From positions 29,540 through 93,539 of the forward strand of contig NZ_LGDG01000216.1 in NCBI RefSeq assembly GCF_001279775.1: a stretch of DNA of 64,000 bases, read 5' to 3'. Every line of letters starts with the position of its first letter. Position 1 is the stretch's first letter. This document shows positions 16,619 to 26,737 of this stretch, one piece after another. A program made the position numbers and the translations under genes. A model generated the notes under the pieces. That model was not told the origin of the DNA. It was given only the letters and a program-made list of their open reading frames with translations, and ran no database searches. The stretch is from Streptomyces sp. MMG1533. GTDB lineage: Bacteria; Actinomycetota; Actinomycetes; Streptomycetales; Streptomycetaceae.

Positions 16619-17794
16619 TCAGACCTCGCGCACGCCCCGCCGCCACACCCCACTCACCAGTGGCACCCCCGGCCGATACGCCAGATGCACATGGCTCGGC
16701 GCATCGAGAAGCGTCAGGTCGGCGTACGCCCCCGGCGTGAGATGGCCGACGTCCGTGCGGCGCAGGGCCCGCGCTCCGCCCGCCGTCGCCGACCACACCG
16801 CCTCGTCCGGCGTCATCCCCATGTCGCGTACCGCGAGCGCGATGCAGAAGGGCACGGACGAGGTGAAGGACGAGCCCGGGTTGCAGTCGGTCGACAGAGC
16901 GACCGTGACCCCCGCGTCGAGGAGGCGGCGGGCGTTCGGCCATTCGGCACGGGTGGAGAACTCGGCGCCGGGGAGCAACGTGGCGACCGTACGGCCGCTC
17001 GCCAGCGCATCGACATCCGCGTCCGTCAGGTGCGTGCAGTGGTCGGCGCTGGCGGCGTCCAGTTCGACGGCCAGCTGCACGCCGGGACCGTACGACAGCT
17101 GGTTGGCGTGGATGCGCGGGTGCAGTCCCTTCGCCTTGCCCGCCGTGAGGATCGCGCGGGCCTGGTCGCCGTCGAAGGCGCCCTTCTCGCAGAAGACGTC
17201 GATCCAACGGGCGTACGGGGCACAGGCGTCGAGCATCTCGCCGGTGACGAGGGCGACGTACGCGGCGGGGTCGTCGGCGTAGTCGGGGGAGACGATGTGG
17301 GCGCCGAGGTAGGTGACCTCGTCGGTGTGGGCGGCGGCGATGCGCAGGGCGCGGGACTCGTCGGCGACGGTCAGGCCGTAGCCGGACTTCGTTTCGAAGG
17401 TGGTCGTGCCCTGGCGGAGGGCTTCGGCGAGGTAGCGGGTGAGGTTGCGTTCGAGGGCGTCGTCGCTCGCGGCGCGGGTCGCGGCGACCGTCGTGCGGAT
17501 GCCGCCCGCGCTGTACGAGCGCCCCGACATCCGGGCGTTGAACTCCGCCGTCCGGTCGCCCGCGAAGACCAGGTGGGAGTGGGAGTCGACGAAGCCCGGG
17601 AGGACCGCGCGTCCGGCGGCGTCGACGCGATTGTCAGTGGCGGGTGCTTTGCTTGATTCACCGGTCCAAGCGATGCGGTCGCCGTCGATGACGACGGCCG
17701 CGTCCTGGATCAGACCGAGGGGGGAACCGTCACCGAGGGAGGGGTCGTTGGTGACCAGCGTGGCGATGTTGGTGATGACAGTGCTGCTGCTCAT
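16619..17794 (-). CDS. hutI: HutI, imidazolonepropionase
   Basis: This 391-aa amidohydrolase opens the ring of 4-imidazolone-5-propanoate to give N-formimidoyl-L-glutamate, the third step of histidine breakdown. Metal and substrate motifs are present: [12 protein letters not shown] (about residues 77-88), [18 protein letters not shown] and STDCNPGSS. The open frame runs further upstream, but ATG at 17794 (MSSSTVITN) follows GAGG and gives the family length. It is the last gene of the hutU-M20-hutF-hutI operon, 38 bp after hutF. Confidence 0.97.
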   Translation of the reverse strand: MSSSTVITNIATLVTNDPSLGDGSPLGLIQDAAVVIDGDRIAWTGESSKAPATDNRVDAAGRAVLPGFVDSHSHLVFAGDRTAEFNARMSGRSYSAGGIRTTVAATRAASDDALERNLTRYLAEALRQGTTTFETKSGYGLTVADESRALRIAAAHTDEVTYLGAHIVSPDYADDPAAYVALVTGEMLDACAPYARWIDVFCEKGAFDGDQARAILTAGKAKGLHPRIHANQLSYGPGVQLAVELDAASADHCTHLTDADVDALASGRTVATLLPGAEFSTRAEWPNARRLLDAGVTVALSTDCNPGSSFTSSVPFCIALAVRDMGMTPDEAVWSATAGGARALRRTDVGHLTPGAYADLTLLDAPSHVHLAYRPGVPLVSGVWRRGVREV

Positions 17795-17832
17795 CGTGTC
17801 CTCGTGGGCTGTGGCGTGGGGTTCGGTGGGAT

Positions 17833-19182
17833 TCAAGGGCGCAGGGCTTCCACGGCGGCCGCCAGCGCCTGCGGCACATCCGGTACGAGCGCGTGCGTCC
17901 CGTCGCGTACGACGTGCCGCCCGCCCACGATCGTGTGCCGCACGTCCGCTGCCGTCGCCGCGAATACGGCCGTCTCGGCGCCGAGCCTGGGCAGCGGCCC
18001 CGCTGTTCTGACCGAGTCGAGCGCGATCGTCGTGAGGTCGGCGAGCGCGCCGGGCTCGATGGTGCCCGCCTCGTCCCAGCCGAGGGCGGCGTGCCCGTCG
18101 GCGGAGGCGGCCCGCAGCAGGGCGGCGGCCGTCCAGTGGCCGCGGGTGCGGGTTCGCAGGCGCTCGTCGAGCTCCATCGCGCGTGCCTCTTCGAGCAGGT
18201 CGATGACGGCGTGGCTGTCGGAGCCGAGGGAGAGCGGGGAGCCCGCCTGCTGGAGGGCGGCTGCGGGGCCGATGCCGTCGGCCAGGTCGCGCTCCGTCGT
18301 GGGGCACATGCAGGTGCCGGTCCCCGAGTCGCCGAGCAGGGCGATGTCCTCGTCCGTGAGGTGCGTGTTGTGGACACCGGTGGTGCGCGGCCCGAGGACG
18401 CCGTGCTCGGCGAGGAGCCGCGCCGGCGTGCAGCCGTGCGCCTCCCGGCAGGCGTCGTTCTCGGCCGTCTGCTCGGACAGGTGCACATGGAGCGGGGCCC
18501 TCCGCTCCTCGGCCCACTGCGCCACTGTCGCCAACTGCCGGGCGGGCACGGCCCGTACGGAGTGAATGGCGGCCCCGATCCGCGCGTGATCCCGGTCCTT
18601 GAGAACTGAACAGCGTTCCGCCCAGGCGTCCGCGCTCCCGTCGGAGAAGCGGAGCTGGTGGGCGTTGGGCGGCTGTCCGAAGCCGGAGGAGAGGTAGGCG
18701 GTGTCGAGGAGGGTGATGCGAATACCGGCTTCGGACGCGGCGTCGACGAGGGCCTCGCCCATCGCGTTCGGGTCGGCGTACGGGGTGCCGCCCGGGGCGT
18801 GGTGCAGGTAGTGGAACTCGCCCACGGCCGTCACGCCGGCCAGCGCCATCTCCGCGTACACCGCGCGGGCGAGCGCGTGGTAGGTCTCCGGGGTCAGCCG
18901 GTCGGCGACGGAGTACATGACCTCGCGCCAGGTCCAGAAGGTGCCGGAGCCGACCTGGACGGTGCCGCGCAGGGCGCGGTGAAAGGCGTGCGAGTGGGCG
19001 TTCGCCAGGCCCGGGAGGGTCAGCCCGCGGAGGATCCCGGCGCCGGGGGGCGGGGTGGGGGCGTCCGTGCGTACGGCGGTGATGCGGCCGTCCGTGACCT
19101 CGACGACGACTCCCGGCTCGACGTGGGTGTCGAGCCAGGCGTGCTCCAGCCAGTACGTACGAGTCTGCTCCGTCGGCGTCAC
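17833..19182 (-). CDS. hutF: HutF, formimidoylglutamate deiminase
   Basis: This 449-aa amidohydrolase converts N-formimidoyl-L-glutamate to N-formyl-L-glutamate and ammonia. Metal ligands are visible in [14 protein letters not shown] (about residues 54-67), [14 protein letters not shown] and [11 protein letters not shown]. HutF marks the five-step pathway through formylglutamate, in contrast to the HutG formiminoglutamase route. The GTG start at 19182 overlaps the stop of the upstream M20-type hydrolase gene (GTGA), so the two are coupled, in line with consecutive steps. Confidence 0.95.
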   Translation of the reverse strand: MTPTEQTRTYWLEHAWLDTHVEPGVVVEVTDGRITAVRTDAPTPPPGAGILRGLTLPGLANAHSHAFHRALRGTVQVGSGTFWTWREVMYSVADRLTPETYHALARAVYAEMALAGVTAVGEFHYLHHAPGGTPYADPNAMGEALVDAASEAGIRITLLDTAYLSSGFGQPPNAHQLRFSDGSADAWAERCSVLKDRDHARIGAAIHSVRAVPARQLATVAQWAEERRAPLHVHLSEQTAENDACREAHGCTPARLLAEHGVLGPRTTGVHNTHLTDEDIALLGDSGTGTCMCPTTERDLADGIGPAAALQQAGSPLSLGSDSHAVIDLLEEARAMELDERLRTRTRGHWTAAALLRAASADGHAALGWDEAGTIEPGALADLTTIALDSVRTAGPLPRLGAETAVFAATAADVRHTIVGGRHVVRDGTHALVPDVPQALAAAVEALRP

Positions 19183-20477
19183 GTGCAGGCCAGCCCTTCC
19201 AGTACGTCGGCGAGTGCTCTCACCCCGGCCACGCAGTCGTCCTCCGCCGCGTACTCCGCCGGGGAGTGCGAGACGCCGGTGGGGTTGCGCACGAACAGCA
19301 TGGCGGTCGGGATGCTCCCGGAGAGGATTCCGGCGTCGTGTCCGGCACCGGTACCCAGGACGGGCACCTTCAGGTCGGTGTCCTTGCCCAGGATGCGGGC
19401 GAGTTCGTCGCGCAGGGCGTGGTCGAACTCGACGACGGGCGTGAAGGACTCACGGACGACGTCGAGGTCGACGCCGTGTGCGGCGGCGTACTCACGGGCG
19501 GCCTTCTCGACCCCACCGATCACACGGTCCAGGCTCTCCTGGTCGGCGGCGCGGGAGTCGAGCCAGCCGCGCACCAGGGAGGGGATGGCGTTGACGCCGT
19601 TCGGCTCGACGGCGATCTTGCCGAAGGTGGCTACGGCACCGGCGAGTCGGGCCTCCCGGCGGGCGGCGAGCACGGTTTCGGCGTACGACAGCATGGGGTC
19701 GCGCCGGTCGACCAGCCGGGTCGTCCCCGCATGGTTGGCCTCGCCCCGGAAGTCGAACCGCCACCGTCCGTGCGGCCAGATGGCGCCGGCGATGCCGACC
19801 CGGTCGCCGCTGAGGTCGAGCGCCCGCCCCTGCTCGACGTGCAGCTCGACGAAGGCGCCGATGCGGGCGAGCCGCTCCGGGTCCGGCCCGATGGTCTCGG
19901 GGTCGTACCCGGCGGCCTCCATGGCCTGCGGCAGCGTGACCCCGTCGCCGTCGGTCAGCCTGTGTGCCCGCTCGACGGTGAGCTGCCCGGCGGCAAGACG
20001 CGACCCGACACAGGCGAGCCCGAACCGGGCGCCCTCCTCGTCCCCGAAGTTCACGATGGCGAGGGGCTTGGCGAAGGTGACCTGCCGCGCCCGGAGTTCA
20101 TCAAGGGCGGCGAAGGAGGACACGACCCCGAGTGGCCCGTCGAAGGCCCCGCCATCGGGCACGGAGTCGAGATGCGACCCGGTGACGACGGCATCCCCGG
20201 CACCGGGATCCCCCAGCCAGGCCCACTGGTTCCCGTTCCGGTCCAGCTCGTAGGTCAGTCCACGTGCCTCGGCCTGCGCCTTGAACCAGGCCCTGCACTC
20301 GGCGTCTGCGCCGGTCCAGGCGAAGCGGCGGTAGCCGCCGGAGTCCGGGTGCCGGCCGATGGGGTGCAGCTCGCGCCACATCTCCTGGAAGGAACCGCCG
20401 GCCGGACCCGCGGACGGCGGCGAGACCTCAGCACCCACCGGGGAGTTGCCGCCACGCCCGCCCTCACGCTGGATCAC
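19179..20477 (-). CDS. M20-family amidohydrolase (allantoate/N-carbamoyl-amino-acid hydrolase type), candidate N-formylglutamate deformylase
   Basis: This 432-aa di-metal amidohydrolase has the M20/AllC signatures [19 protein letters not shown] (about residues 98-116), [25 protein letters not shown] and [11 protein letters not shown]. By sequence it looks like allantoate amidohydrolase or N-carbamoyl-L-amino-acid hydrolase. It sits between hutU and hutF with 4-bp overlaps on both sides, and no classical HutG is in the operon. The simplest reading is that it removes the formyl group from N-formylglutamate. That role is inferred from context. The start is GTG at 20477; the first 30 residues are low-complexity. 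Confidence 0.88.
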   Translation of the reverse strand: MIQREGGRGGNSPVGAEVSPPSAGPAGGSFQEMWRELHPIGRHPDSGGYRRFAWTGADAECRAWFKAQAEARGLTYELDRNGNQWAWLGDPGAGDAVVTGSHLDSVPDGGAFDGPLGVVSSFAALDELRARQVTFAKPLAIVNFGDEEGARFGLACVGSRLAAGQLTVERAHRLTDGDGVTLPQAMEAAGYDPETIGPDPERLARIGAFVELHVEQGRALDLSGDRVGIAGAIWPHGRWRFDFRGEANHAGTTRLVDRRDPMLSYAETVLAARREARLAGAVATFGKIAVEPNGVNAIPSLVRGWLDSRAADQESLDRVIGGVEKAAREYAAAHGVDLDVVRESFTPVVEFDHALRDELARILGKDTDLKVPVLGTGAGHDAGILSGSIPTAMLFVRNPTGVSHSPAEYAAEDDCVAGVRALADVLEGLACT

Positions 20478-22138
20478 GCGTCGTCACCTTCGCGCATCGG
20501 GACGCGGACGCCCCGCTCGTCGGCCACCGACTCCGCGATGTCGTACCCCGCGTCCACGTGCCGGATGACCCCCATACCGGGGTCGTTGGTCAGAACCCGG
20601 CGGATCTTCTCCCCGCCCAGCTTCGTACCGTCGGCCACCGTCACCTGCCCGGCGTGGATGGACCGCCCCATGCCGACGCCACCGCCGTGGTGGAGGGACA
20701 CCCAGGACGCACCGGACGCCACGTTCACCATCGCGTTCAGCAGCGGCCAGTCGGCGATCGCGTCGGAGCCGTCGAGCATGGCTTCCGTCTCGCGGTACGG
20801 CGAGGCCACCGAACCGCAGTCGAGGTGGTCGCGGCCGATGGCCAGGGGCGCGGCCAGCTCGCCACTCGCGACCATGTCGTTGAACCGCTCGCCGGCCTTG
20901 TCGCGCTCGCCGTAGCCGAGCCAGCAGATACGGGCGGGCAGGCCCTGGAAGTGGACGCGCTCTCCGGCCATCTTGATCCAGCGGTGCAGGGACTCGTTCT
21001 CGGGGAAGAGGTCGAGGATCGCCTTGTCGGTCTTCGCGATGTCGGCCGGGTCGCCGGACAGCGCGGCCCAGCGGAAGGGGCCCTTGCCCTCGCAGAACAG
21101 GGGGCGGATGTAGGCGGGGACGAAGCCGGGGAAGGCGAACGCGCGGTCGTACCGGGCGAGTTGGGCCTCGCCGCGGATCGAGTTGCCGTAGTCGAAGACC
21201 TCCGCACCGGCGTCCATGAAGCCGACCATGGCCTCGACATGACGCGCCATCGACTCGCGGGCGCGGGTGGTGAAGCCCGCCGGGTCCTTGGCCGCGGCCG
21301 ACGCCATGTCGTCGAAGTCGACGCCCACCGGGAGGTACGCCAGCGGGTCGTGCGCCGAGGTCTGGTCGGTGACGATGTCGACGGGGGCGCCCTCGGCGAG
21401 CATGCGCGGGAGCAGCTCGGCGGCGTTGCCGAGCAGGCCGATGGAGAGGGGGCGGCGGGCGTCGCGGGCCTCGACGGCCAGCTGGAGGGCGTGCTCCGGG
21501 GAATCGGCCTTGACGTCGAGGTAGCGGTGCTCGATGCGGCGCTCGATGGCGCGCGGGTCGCAGTCGATACAGATCGCGACACCGTCGTTCATGGTGACGG
21601 CGAGCGGCTGAGCGCCGCCCATGCCGCCGAGGCCGGCGGTGAGGGTGATCGTCCCGGCGAGGGTGCCGCCGAACTTCTTCGCGGCGACGGCGGAGAAGGT
21701 CTCGTAGGTGCCCTGGAGGATGCCCTGGGTGCCGATGTAGATCCAGGAGCCGGCGGTCATCTGCCCGTACATGGTCAGGCCGAGGGCCTCCAGGCGCCGG
21801 AACTCCTCCCAGTTGGCCCAGTCGCCGACGAGGTTGGAGTTGGCGATGAGGACGCGCGGGGCCCACTCGTGGGTCTGCATGACGCCGACGGGGCGGCCGG
21901 ACTGGACGAGCATCGTCTCGTCCTGCTTGAGGGTACGCAGCGTGCGGACCATGGCGTCGAAGGAGCGCCAGTCGCGGGCCGCCTTGCCCGTGCCGCCGTA
22001 GACGACGAGCTTGTCGGGGTGCTCGGCGACCTCCGGGTCGAGGTTGTTCTGCAGCATCCGCAGAGCGGCTTCCTGCTGCCATCCCAGGGCGCTCAGTTCC
22101 GTACCGCGCGGCGCTCGTACGGGGCGGGGTCCTGACAT
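20474..22138 (-). CDS. hutU: HutU, urocanate hydratase
   Basis: This 554-aa NAD-dependent enzyme hydrates urocanate to 4-imidazolone-5-propanoate. The family blocks are intact: [35 protein letters not shown] (NAD-binding), [43 protein letters not shown], and the active-site Cys in [20 protein letters not shown] at 22138 follows AGGAGGC and yields MSGPRPV, so it is preferred over an upstream in-frame ATG at 22198. It heads the operon. A palindrome at 22207-22220 in the upstream divergent region is a candidate operator. Confidence 0.97.
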   Translation of the reverse strand: MSGPRPVRAPRGTELSALGWQQEAALRMLQNNLDPEVAEHPDKLVVYGGTGKAARDWRSFDAMVRTLRTLKQDETMLVQSGRPVGVMQTHEWAPRVLIANSNLVGDWANWEEFRRLEALGLTMYGQMTAGSWIYIGTQGILQGTYETFSAVAAKKFGGTLAGTITLTAGLGGMGGAQPLAVTMNDGVAICIDCDPRAIERRIEHRYLDVKADSPEHALQLAVEARDARRPLSIGLLGNAAELLPRMLAEGAPVDIVTDQTSAHDPLAYLPVGVDFDDMASAAAKDPAGFTTRARESMARHVEAMVGFMDAGAEVFDYGNSIRGEAQLARYDRAFAFPGFVPAYIRPLFCEGKGPFRWAALSGDPADIAKTDKAILDLFPENESLHRWIKMAGERVHFQGLPARICWLGYGERDKAGERFNDMVASGELAAPLAIGRDHLDCGSVASPYRETEAMLDGSDAIADWPLLNAMVNVASGASWVSLHHGGGVGMGRSIHAGQVTVADGTKLGGEKIRRVLTNDPGMGVIRHVDAGYDIAESVADERGVRVPMREGDDA

Positions 22139-22206
22139 GGTCTGCCTCCTGGCTCCTGGTGGATTGCTCCCAGCGGATTTCTTACTGTCGATATTCACAT
22201 CCTGGC

Positions 22207-22220
22207 GTTCTGAATAGAAC
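22207..22220. promoter_or_regulatory. Palindrome GTTCTGAATAGAAC upstream of hutU, candidate operator
   Basis: Perfect 5-bp arms GTTCT/AGAAC flank a GAAT spacer, 69 bp upstream of the hutU start in the 180-bp divergent region shared with the PLP decarboxylase gene. The spot is relatively AT-rich. Regulator unknown. Confidence 0.45.
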
Positions 22221-22318
22221 TAGTCAATACGTTCCTGCGTCGGCGTGGGTGGGGCACGGATGTTTCGCTGGACTCATAGGCGCGGGAATCGACGGGAAAC
22301 GACAGGACGGGGGACGTT

Positions 22319-23713
22319 GTGGACAAGGGCAACAGCAGCGCGGGTGGACCGGGCGGCGACACCGACGGAGAGCGGGCCGTCCGCCGGGACGAGGCCGTTC
22401 GCGCGGCCGTGGAGCAGGGGCTGCTCGGACCCGGCTCCCCCATAGTCGGCCTGCTGGACGTCACCGGCATCCGGGAGTCCGCGGCGGCGCTGCGCGCGGC
22501 CTTCGACGAGGTCACGGCGCCCGGCACGCCCGTGCTGCACGCCTTCGCGGTGAAGGCGACCCCACTGGTGCCGGTGCTGCGGCTGCTGCGGGAGGAGGGC
22601 ATCGGCGCGGAGGTGGCGAGCCCGGGCGAACTGGCGCTGGCACGGGCGGCGGGACTGCCACCCGGGCGGACGGTCCTGGACTCGCCCGCCAAGACTCCGG
22701 CCGAGCTGCGGGAGGCCCTGGCGCTGGGGATCGCCGTCAACGCCGACAACCCGCAGGAGCTGGATCGCATCGACGGTCTGATGAGGTCGGCGGCCAGTCG
22801 CTCCCCCATCGGGATCCGAGTGAACCCGCAGGTCGGGGCAGGGGCCATCGAAGCGCTCTCCACCGCCACGGCGACCTCGAAGTTCGGGGTGGCCCTGCGC
22901 GACGAGGGGGCGCGCGAGTGGGTGGTGCGGGCGTACGCCGAGCGCCCCTGGCTGTCCCGGCTGCACGCGCACACCGGGTCGCAGGGCGTCCCGCTGTCAC
23001 TGATGGCCGAGGGCGTGGCTGCGACGTACGCGCTCGCGGAGGAGATCAACCGGCGGATCGGGCGTCCGCAGATCGACACGATCGACATCGGCGGCGGGCT
23101 GCCGGTGAACTTCGCGTCGGACGTGACGACACCGACGTACGCGGACTACGCGCGGGTGCTGAAGGAGTCCGTGCCGGGGCTGTTCGACGGGCGGTACGGG
23201 CTGGTGACCGAGTTCGGGCGGTCGCTGCTGGCGAAGCACGGGACGGTGGTGGCGCGGGTCGAGTACGCCAAGAGCGCGGGCGGACGACCGGTCGCGGTGA
23301 CGCACGCGGGCGTGCAGGTGGCGACACGGACGGTGTACGCGCCGGGGGCGTGGCCGCTCAGGATCGCCGCGTACGACGGCAAGGGGCGGCCCAAGGAGGG
23401 GCCCGAGGTGGTGCAGGACGTCGCCGGGCCGGCGTGCTTCGCGGGCGACCTGCTCGCCCAGGCGTATCCACTGCCGCTCCTCGAGCAGGGCGACTACGCG
23501 GCGGCGCTGGACACGGGCGCGTACTACTTCGCGCACCACTACGCGTACAACTCCCTCACCCGGCCCGGAATTTACGGTTTCGCGCCGGACGGGGCCGGGG
23601 GCACCGACTTCGCGACCGTGCGGGAGACGCAGACCGTCGAGGAGATCGTGGCCGAGTCGGGAGGGGCGCACGCCGCCGCGCTCACCACCCTCCGCACACC
23701 CGGGCGCCGTTGA
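22319..23713 (+). CDS. PLP-dependent Orn/DAP/Arg decarboxylase family protein (LysA-like)
   Basis: This 464-aa fold-III PLP enzyme resembles diaminopimelate decarboxylase. The PLP lysine lies in HAFAVKATPLVPVLRLL (about residues 79-95). The phosphate-binding segments HAHTGSQG and IDIGGGLPVNFAS follow, and a C-terminal CFAGDLLAQAYPLP block holds the inter-subunit active-site Cys. Paralogues of LysA in Streptomyces act on other amino acids, and I cannot assign the substrate. It starts at GTG (22319) after GGGGGA and is divergent from hutU. Confidence 0.85.
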   Translation: MDKGNSSAGGPGGDTDGERAVRRDEAVRAAVEQGLLGPGSPIVGLLDVTGIRESAAALRAAFDEVTAPGTPVLHAFAVKATPLVPVLRLLREEGIGAEVASPGELALARAAGLPPGRTVLDSPAKTPAELREALALGIAVNADNPQELDRIDGLMRSAASRSPIGIRVNPQVGAGAIEALSTATATSKFGVALRDEGAREWVVRAYAERPWLSRLHAHTGSQGVPLSLMAEGVAATYALAEEINRRIGRPQIDTIDIGGGLPVNFASDVTTPTYADYARVLKESVPGLFDGRYGLVTEFGRSLLAKHGTVVARVEYAKSAGGRPVAVTHAGVQVATRTVYAPGAWPLRIAAYDGKGRPKEGPEVVQDVAGPACFAGDLLAQAYPLPLLEQGDYAAALDTGAYYFAHHYAYNSLTRPGIYGFAPDGAGGTDFATVRETQTVEEIVAESGGAHAAALTTLRTPGRR

Positions 23714-23882
23714 CGCACCCCGGTGGATCTGGTGATCAACTGTCCTGAGCACAGGGCCAGTTGACCCACCTTAGTCACTCGCCGCATGTTCCACCGGAAA
23801 ATGCCAGAACCCTCACCCGCCGCGCACACGTTGCGTAGCTTCGGCGTCACTCAGCCGAACCCCAGGCGGGAGGGGAACCACG

Positions 23883-24308
23883 GTGCCCGGAATCGACGAG
23901 TGCCTGCTCGAAGCCATGCGACTGCCCGGTGCCCGGGGCGCCGCACTGGTCGACTGGACGAGCGGGCTGGCCCTGGGCGCCGTCGGGGAGTCCCCGGGCG
24001 GCGACCAGGAGACAGCCGCGGTGGAGGCCGCGGAGCTCGCCCGGCTCGCCGCCGAGCAGCACGCCTTCGCACCTGACGACTACGACGAACACGACGATCA
24101 CGACGAAGGAGGAAATGACGACGGCGCCGATCCGCCCGTCGAGGACCTGATCATCAGCAACCGGGACAGCTACCACGTGCTGCGGTTCGTGCGGACGTCC
24201 TTCGACAGCAGCGTGTGTCTGCACCTGTGGCTGGCCCGCACGGAGGGCAACCTCGCGCTGGCCCGCATCCGGCTCGGCGAGATGGCCGGACGGCTGGTGC
24301 TGGGATGA
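23883..24308 (+). CDS. Roadblock/LC7-like protein 1
   Basis: This 141-aa small protein has a roadblock-like fold: GARGAALVDWTSGLALGAVGE at residues 16-36 and SYHVLRFVRTSFDSSVCLHLWLARTEGNLALARIRL near the end. Between them is a very acidic loop with repeated Asp residues (about 65-82). It is clearly related to the 25751-26125 protein over both blocks. Roadblock proteins usually form homodimers that regulate small Ras-like GTPases. It leads a four-gene cluster and overlaps the next gene (ATGA at 24305-24308). The GTG start at 23883 follows GGAGGGGA. Confidence 0.82.
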   Translation: MPGIDECLLEAMRLPGARGAALVDWTSGLALGAVGESPGGDQETAAVEAAELARLAAEQHAFAPDDYDEHDDHDEGGNDDGADPPVEDLIISNRDSYHVLRFVRTSFDSSVCLHLWLARTEGNLALARIRLGEMAGRLVLG

Positions 24309-25168
24309 CCGCCGTGCAGACCACCCCGCCGCCACGGCTGCCGATGCGGGACAAGACGGCGGCCCGGGACCGGGGCTGGGGCGGCGTCTCGCCGATGCTG
24401 ACCCGGCTCGCCGCCGAGCGGGCCACGGGCGTCCTGGTCCGCGAGCGCGGCACGCTCCATCTCGCCGAGGGCCGAGTGGTGCACGCCGACAGCCCGGCCG
24501 CCCCCGGCCTCGACGTCCTGCTCACCGCCCGCGGCACCCTCGACGCCGACGCCTGGCGGCAGGCGCTGGCCGAGACCGGCGACCGGCACCGCGCCGGCCA
24601 CCTCCTGGTCGACGGCGGGCACCTCGCCCAGGGCGTGCTGGAGCTGTGCCGGCTGACCGCGCTGTACGACGCCGCGTACTTCGCCCTCGCGCCCAGCAGC
24701 ACGCCGGGCCGCTTCCGCTACGGCACCGAGGCCGGAGAGGATGCCGGGCCCGCGCCCACGTGCGGGTGCCCCATACCCGTGGCCGCCCTGGAGCGCGAGA
24801 CCCTGCGCCGCCGGGACCTCCTGCACCGCATCTGGCCCGATCCGGCGACCGACGAGGCCCCGCTGACCCGGGCACACCGCGCCGTGCCCCCGGTTGCCAC
24901 CTCCCGCCAGCGGGCCGTCCTCGCCGAACTGGACGACGTACGCACGGCGGCGGACATCGCGCGGGAACTGGGCCGCCCCGCGTTCCACACGCTCGTGGAC
25001 GTACGGCGGCTGGCGGCGGCCGGCGTCGTGTCGCCCCGTCCACCGGCCCCCGTCGAAGCGCCCGACCCACCAAAAGCACCGGACCCGCTCGCAGGAATCC
25101 CGGCCGATGTCACCGACCCCCACGTCACGCTGCTGAAGAGGCTCAGGGATGCGCTGGAGGCCCTTTGA
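24305..25168 (+). CDS. PATAN/DUF4388-like protein with C-terminal winged-helix-like region
   Basis: This 287-aa protein has an N-terminal segment (about residues 25-135) with GVLVRERGTLHLAEGRVVHADSPAAPGLD, typical of DUF4388/PATAN domains that occur with roadblock proteins and response regulators. A middle Cys-containing stretch (PTCGCPIP) follows, then an HTH-like segment (SRQRAVLAELDDVRTAADIARELGRPAFHTLVDVRRLAAAGVV). The start is the ATG at 24305 that overlaps the previous stop. It could bind DNA or act as an adaptor; the assignment is by eye. Confidence 0.75.
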   Translation: MTAVQTTPPPRLPMRDKTAARDRGWGGVSPMLTRLAAERATGVLVRERGTLHLAEGRVVHADSPAAPGLDVLLTARGTLDADAWRQALAETGDRHRAGHLLVDGGHLAQGVLELCRLTALYDAAYFALAPSSTPGRFRYGTEAGEDAGPAPTCGCPIPVAALERETLRRRDLLHRIWPDPATDEAPLTRAHRAVPPVATSRQRAVLAELDDVRTAADIARELGRPAFHTLVDVRRLAAAGVVSPRPPAPVEAPDPPKAPDPLAGIPADVTDPHVTLLKRLRDALEAL

Positions 25169-25214
25169 GTGGCAGCGGCCACAACAACGGACCCGCGCCG
25201 AGAGGAGAAGCCTG

Positions 25215-25730
25215 ATGGCAGCGGAGGCCGACATCCTGGAGGAGTTGCGCCGGCTCAGAGCCCGCGTGCCCCAGCTCACCGGCGCCCTCGCGGCCGGCAC
25301 CGACGGTCTCGTCCTCGCCCAGGACACCCCCGGCGTCGACCCGCAGAACGTGGCCGCGCTCACCACGACCGCCCGCGGCCTCGCCGCCCAACTGGCCGAC
25401 GCGACCGGCCAGGGGGACTTCCGCGAGCTGCTCGTACGCGGGGTGTACGGCTACGTGGCCACGTACGCGGCGGGCCGAGGCGCCGTCCTGACCCTGCTCG
25501 CCCAGGACCGCGTCAACGTCGGCCGCCTGCACCTGGAGGGGCGGCGGGCGGGCGCCCGTATCGGGGAGCTCGTCGACGCCGCGGCGGCACCCGAGACCGC
25601 CGCGGCCACCCCGGCCAAGCCCCCCGCGAAAGCCCCCGCCAAGACCACCACCGCCGCGCGGACCAGAACCCCGCGCACACCACGCACCACCACCACGACC
25701 AGCAACGCCCGCACCACAACCGAAAGTTGA
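25215..25730 (+). CDS. Roadblock/LC7-like protein 2 with basic Pro/Thr-rich tail
   Basis: This 171-aa protein has a roadblock-like domain (residues 1-125). Its blocks are LRARVPQLTGALAAGTDGLVLAQDTPGVDPQNVAALTTTARGLAAQLAD and YGYVATYAAGRGAVLTLLAQDRVNVGRLHLEGRR, the usual MglB-type pattern. It ends in a low-complexity Pro/Lys/Thr/Arg tail (about 130-171) that may bind nucleic acid or be disordered. ATG at 25215 follows GAGGAGAAG; an upstream in-frame ATG at 25149 is less likely. Third gene of the cluster, 46 bp after the PATAN gene. Confidence 0.8.
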   Translation: MAAEADILEELRRLRARVPQLTGALAAGTDGLVLAQDTPGVDPQNVAALTTTARGLAAQLADATGQGDFRELLVRGVYGYVATYAAGRGAVLTLLAQDRVNVGRLHLEGRRAGARIGELVDAAAAPETAAATPAKPPAKAPAKTTTAARTRTPRTPRTTTTTSNARTTTES

Positions 25731-25750
25731 AAGGAACCGAGGGAACAGTC

Positions 25751-26125
25751 ATGGCCAACACCGAAACCACACTCAAAGAAGCACTCGCCTCCATCGAGGG
25801 CGCCACCGGCGTCGCGCTCGTCGACTACACCAGCGGCATGGCGCTGGGCACGATGGGCGGCAGCAAGAGCTTCGACCTCAATGTCGCCGCCGCCGGCAAC
25901 ACCGACGTGGTCCGCTCCAAGATGCGCACCATGGAGCACCTCGGGCTCAAGGGCCAGATCGAGGACATCCTGATCACGCTGTCCGACCAGTACCACCTGC
26001 TACGGCTGATCAGCGGCCGCGGCGGAAACGGTCTCTTCCTCTACCTGGTGCTGGACGCCAAGCGGGCCAACCTGGCGATGGCCCGCCACCAGCTGAAGAA
26101 GATCGAAGAGGACCTGGAGGTCTGA
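25751..26125 (+). CDS. Roadblock/LC7-like protein 3
   Basis: This 124-aa protein shares GATGVALVDYTSGMALGTMGG (residues 17-37) and DQYHLLRLISGRGGNGLFLYLVLDAKRANLAMARHQL (about 80-117) with roadblock-like protein 1 of the cluster, without the acidic loop. It lies 20 bp after the third gene and follows an AAGGAACC site, so it is probably co-transcribed. The two related proteins could form a heterodimer around protein 2. No GTPase partner is encoded nearby. Confidence 0.82.
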   Translation: MANTETTLKEALASIEGATGVALVDYTSGMALGTMGGSKSFDLNVAAAGNTDVVRSKMRTMEHLGLKGQIEDILITLSDQYHLLRLISGRGGNGLFLYLVLDAKRANLAMARHQLKKIEEDLEV

Positions 26126-26134
26126 GGAGTCCGG

Positions 26135-26737
26135 CTAGACGAGGGCCGCGGTGCGGCGGCGTGCTCCCCCCGGGGCCGCGTCGCCCGCCGCGATACCCGT
26201 GCTGCGGTAGGCCTTGACCGTCTTGCCGGCCGGACGGCCGCCGTTCGCGGCGAGCCAGTCGACGCGCACCCACAGCAGCGCGTCCTCGGCCCGCTCGCGC
26301 CGTCCGAGCCAGGCGGCCTTCAGTCGCAGCCCGGTACCGCAGCCTGCGAGCAGCATGCCGCCCGCGGCGGGCACGGCGAACGCGCTGCCCAGCGCGGCGG
26401 CGAAGGCGAGCAGCAGCCACCAGCGGTGTCCCCGGCGCCAGTTGCGCGCACTCACCGCACGGTCCTGGAGCACGTCGTGCTTCCCGGCACGCACGGCCGA
26501 GCGCGCCAGCCCGACGAACCGCTTACGGCCGCGGCAGGCCACCACGGCCGCGGCGACGAGGAACAGGACCGCCCCGGCCATCACCCCGATCCGTCGGCCC
26601 GTGATGCCCGGCACCAGCACGCCGATGCCCGCCGCGACCACGCCGAGCCACCACATCGGCGCGGCTCCGGCCCGTACGACGACGGCCACCCGGGCCAGAC
26701 CCTGACCTCCGCGACCTTCGCGAACTCCGCGTGACAC
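26135..26737 (-). CDS. Membrane protein of unknown function
   Basis: This 200-aa protein has four likely membrane helices (about residues 28-44, 50-66, 106-120 and 122-136) with short loops rich in Arg. The C-terminal part, from RLKAAWLGRRERAEDALLWVRVDW, is cytoplasmic. I do not recognise the family. It is transcribed towards the roadblock cluster, with only 9 bp between the stop codons. The GTG start at 26737 follows a clear GAGGAGG site. Confidence 0.72.
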   Translation of the reverse strand: MSRGVREGRGGQGLARVAVVVRAGAAPMWWLGVVAAGIGVLVPGITGRRIGVMAGAVLFLVAAAVVACRGRKRFVGLARSAVRAGKHDVLQDRAVSARNWRRGHRWWLLLAFAAALGSAFAVPAAGGMLLAGCGTGLRLKAAWLGRRERAEDALLWVRVDWLAANGGRPAGKTVKAYRSTGIAAGDAAPGGARRRTAALV

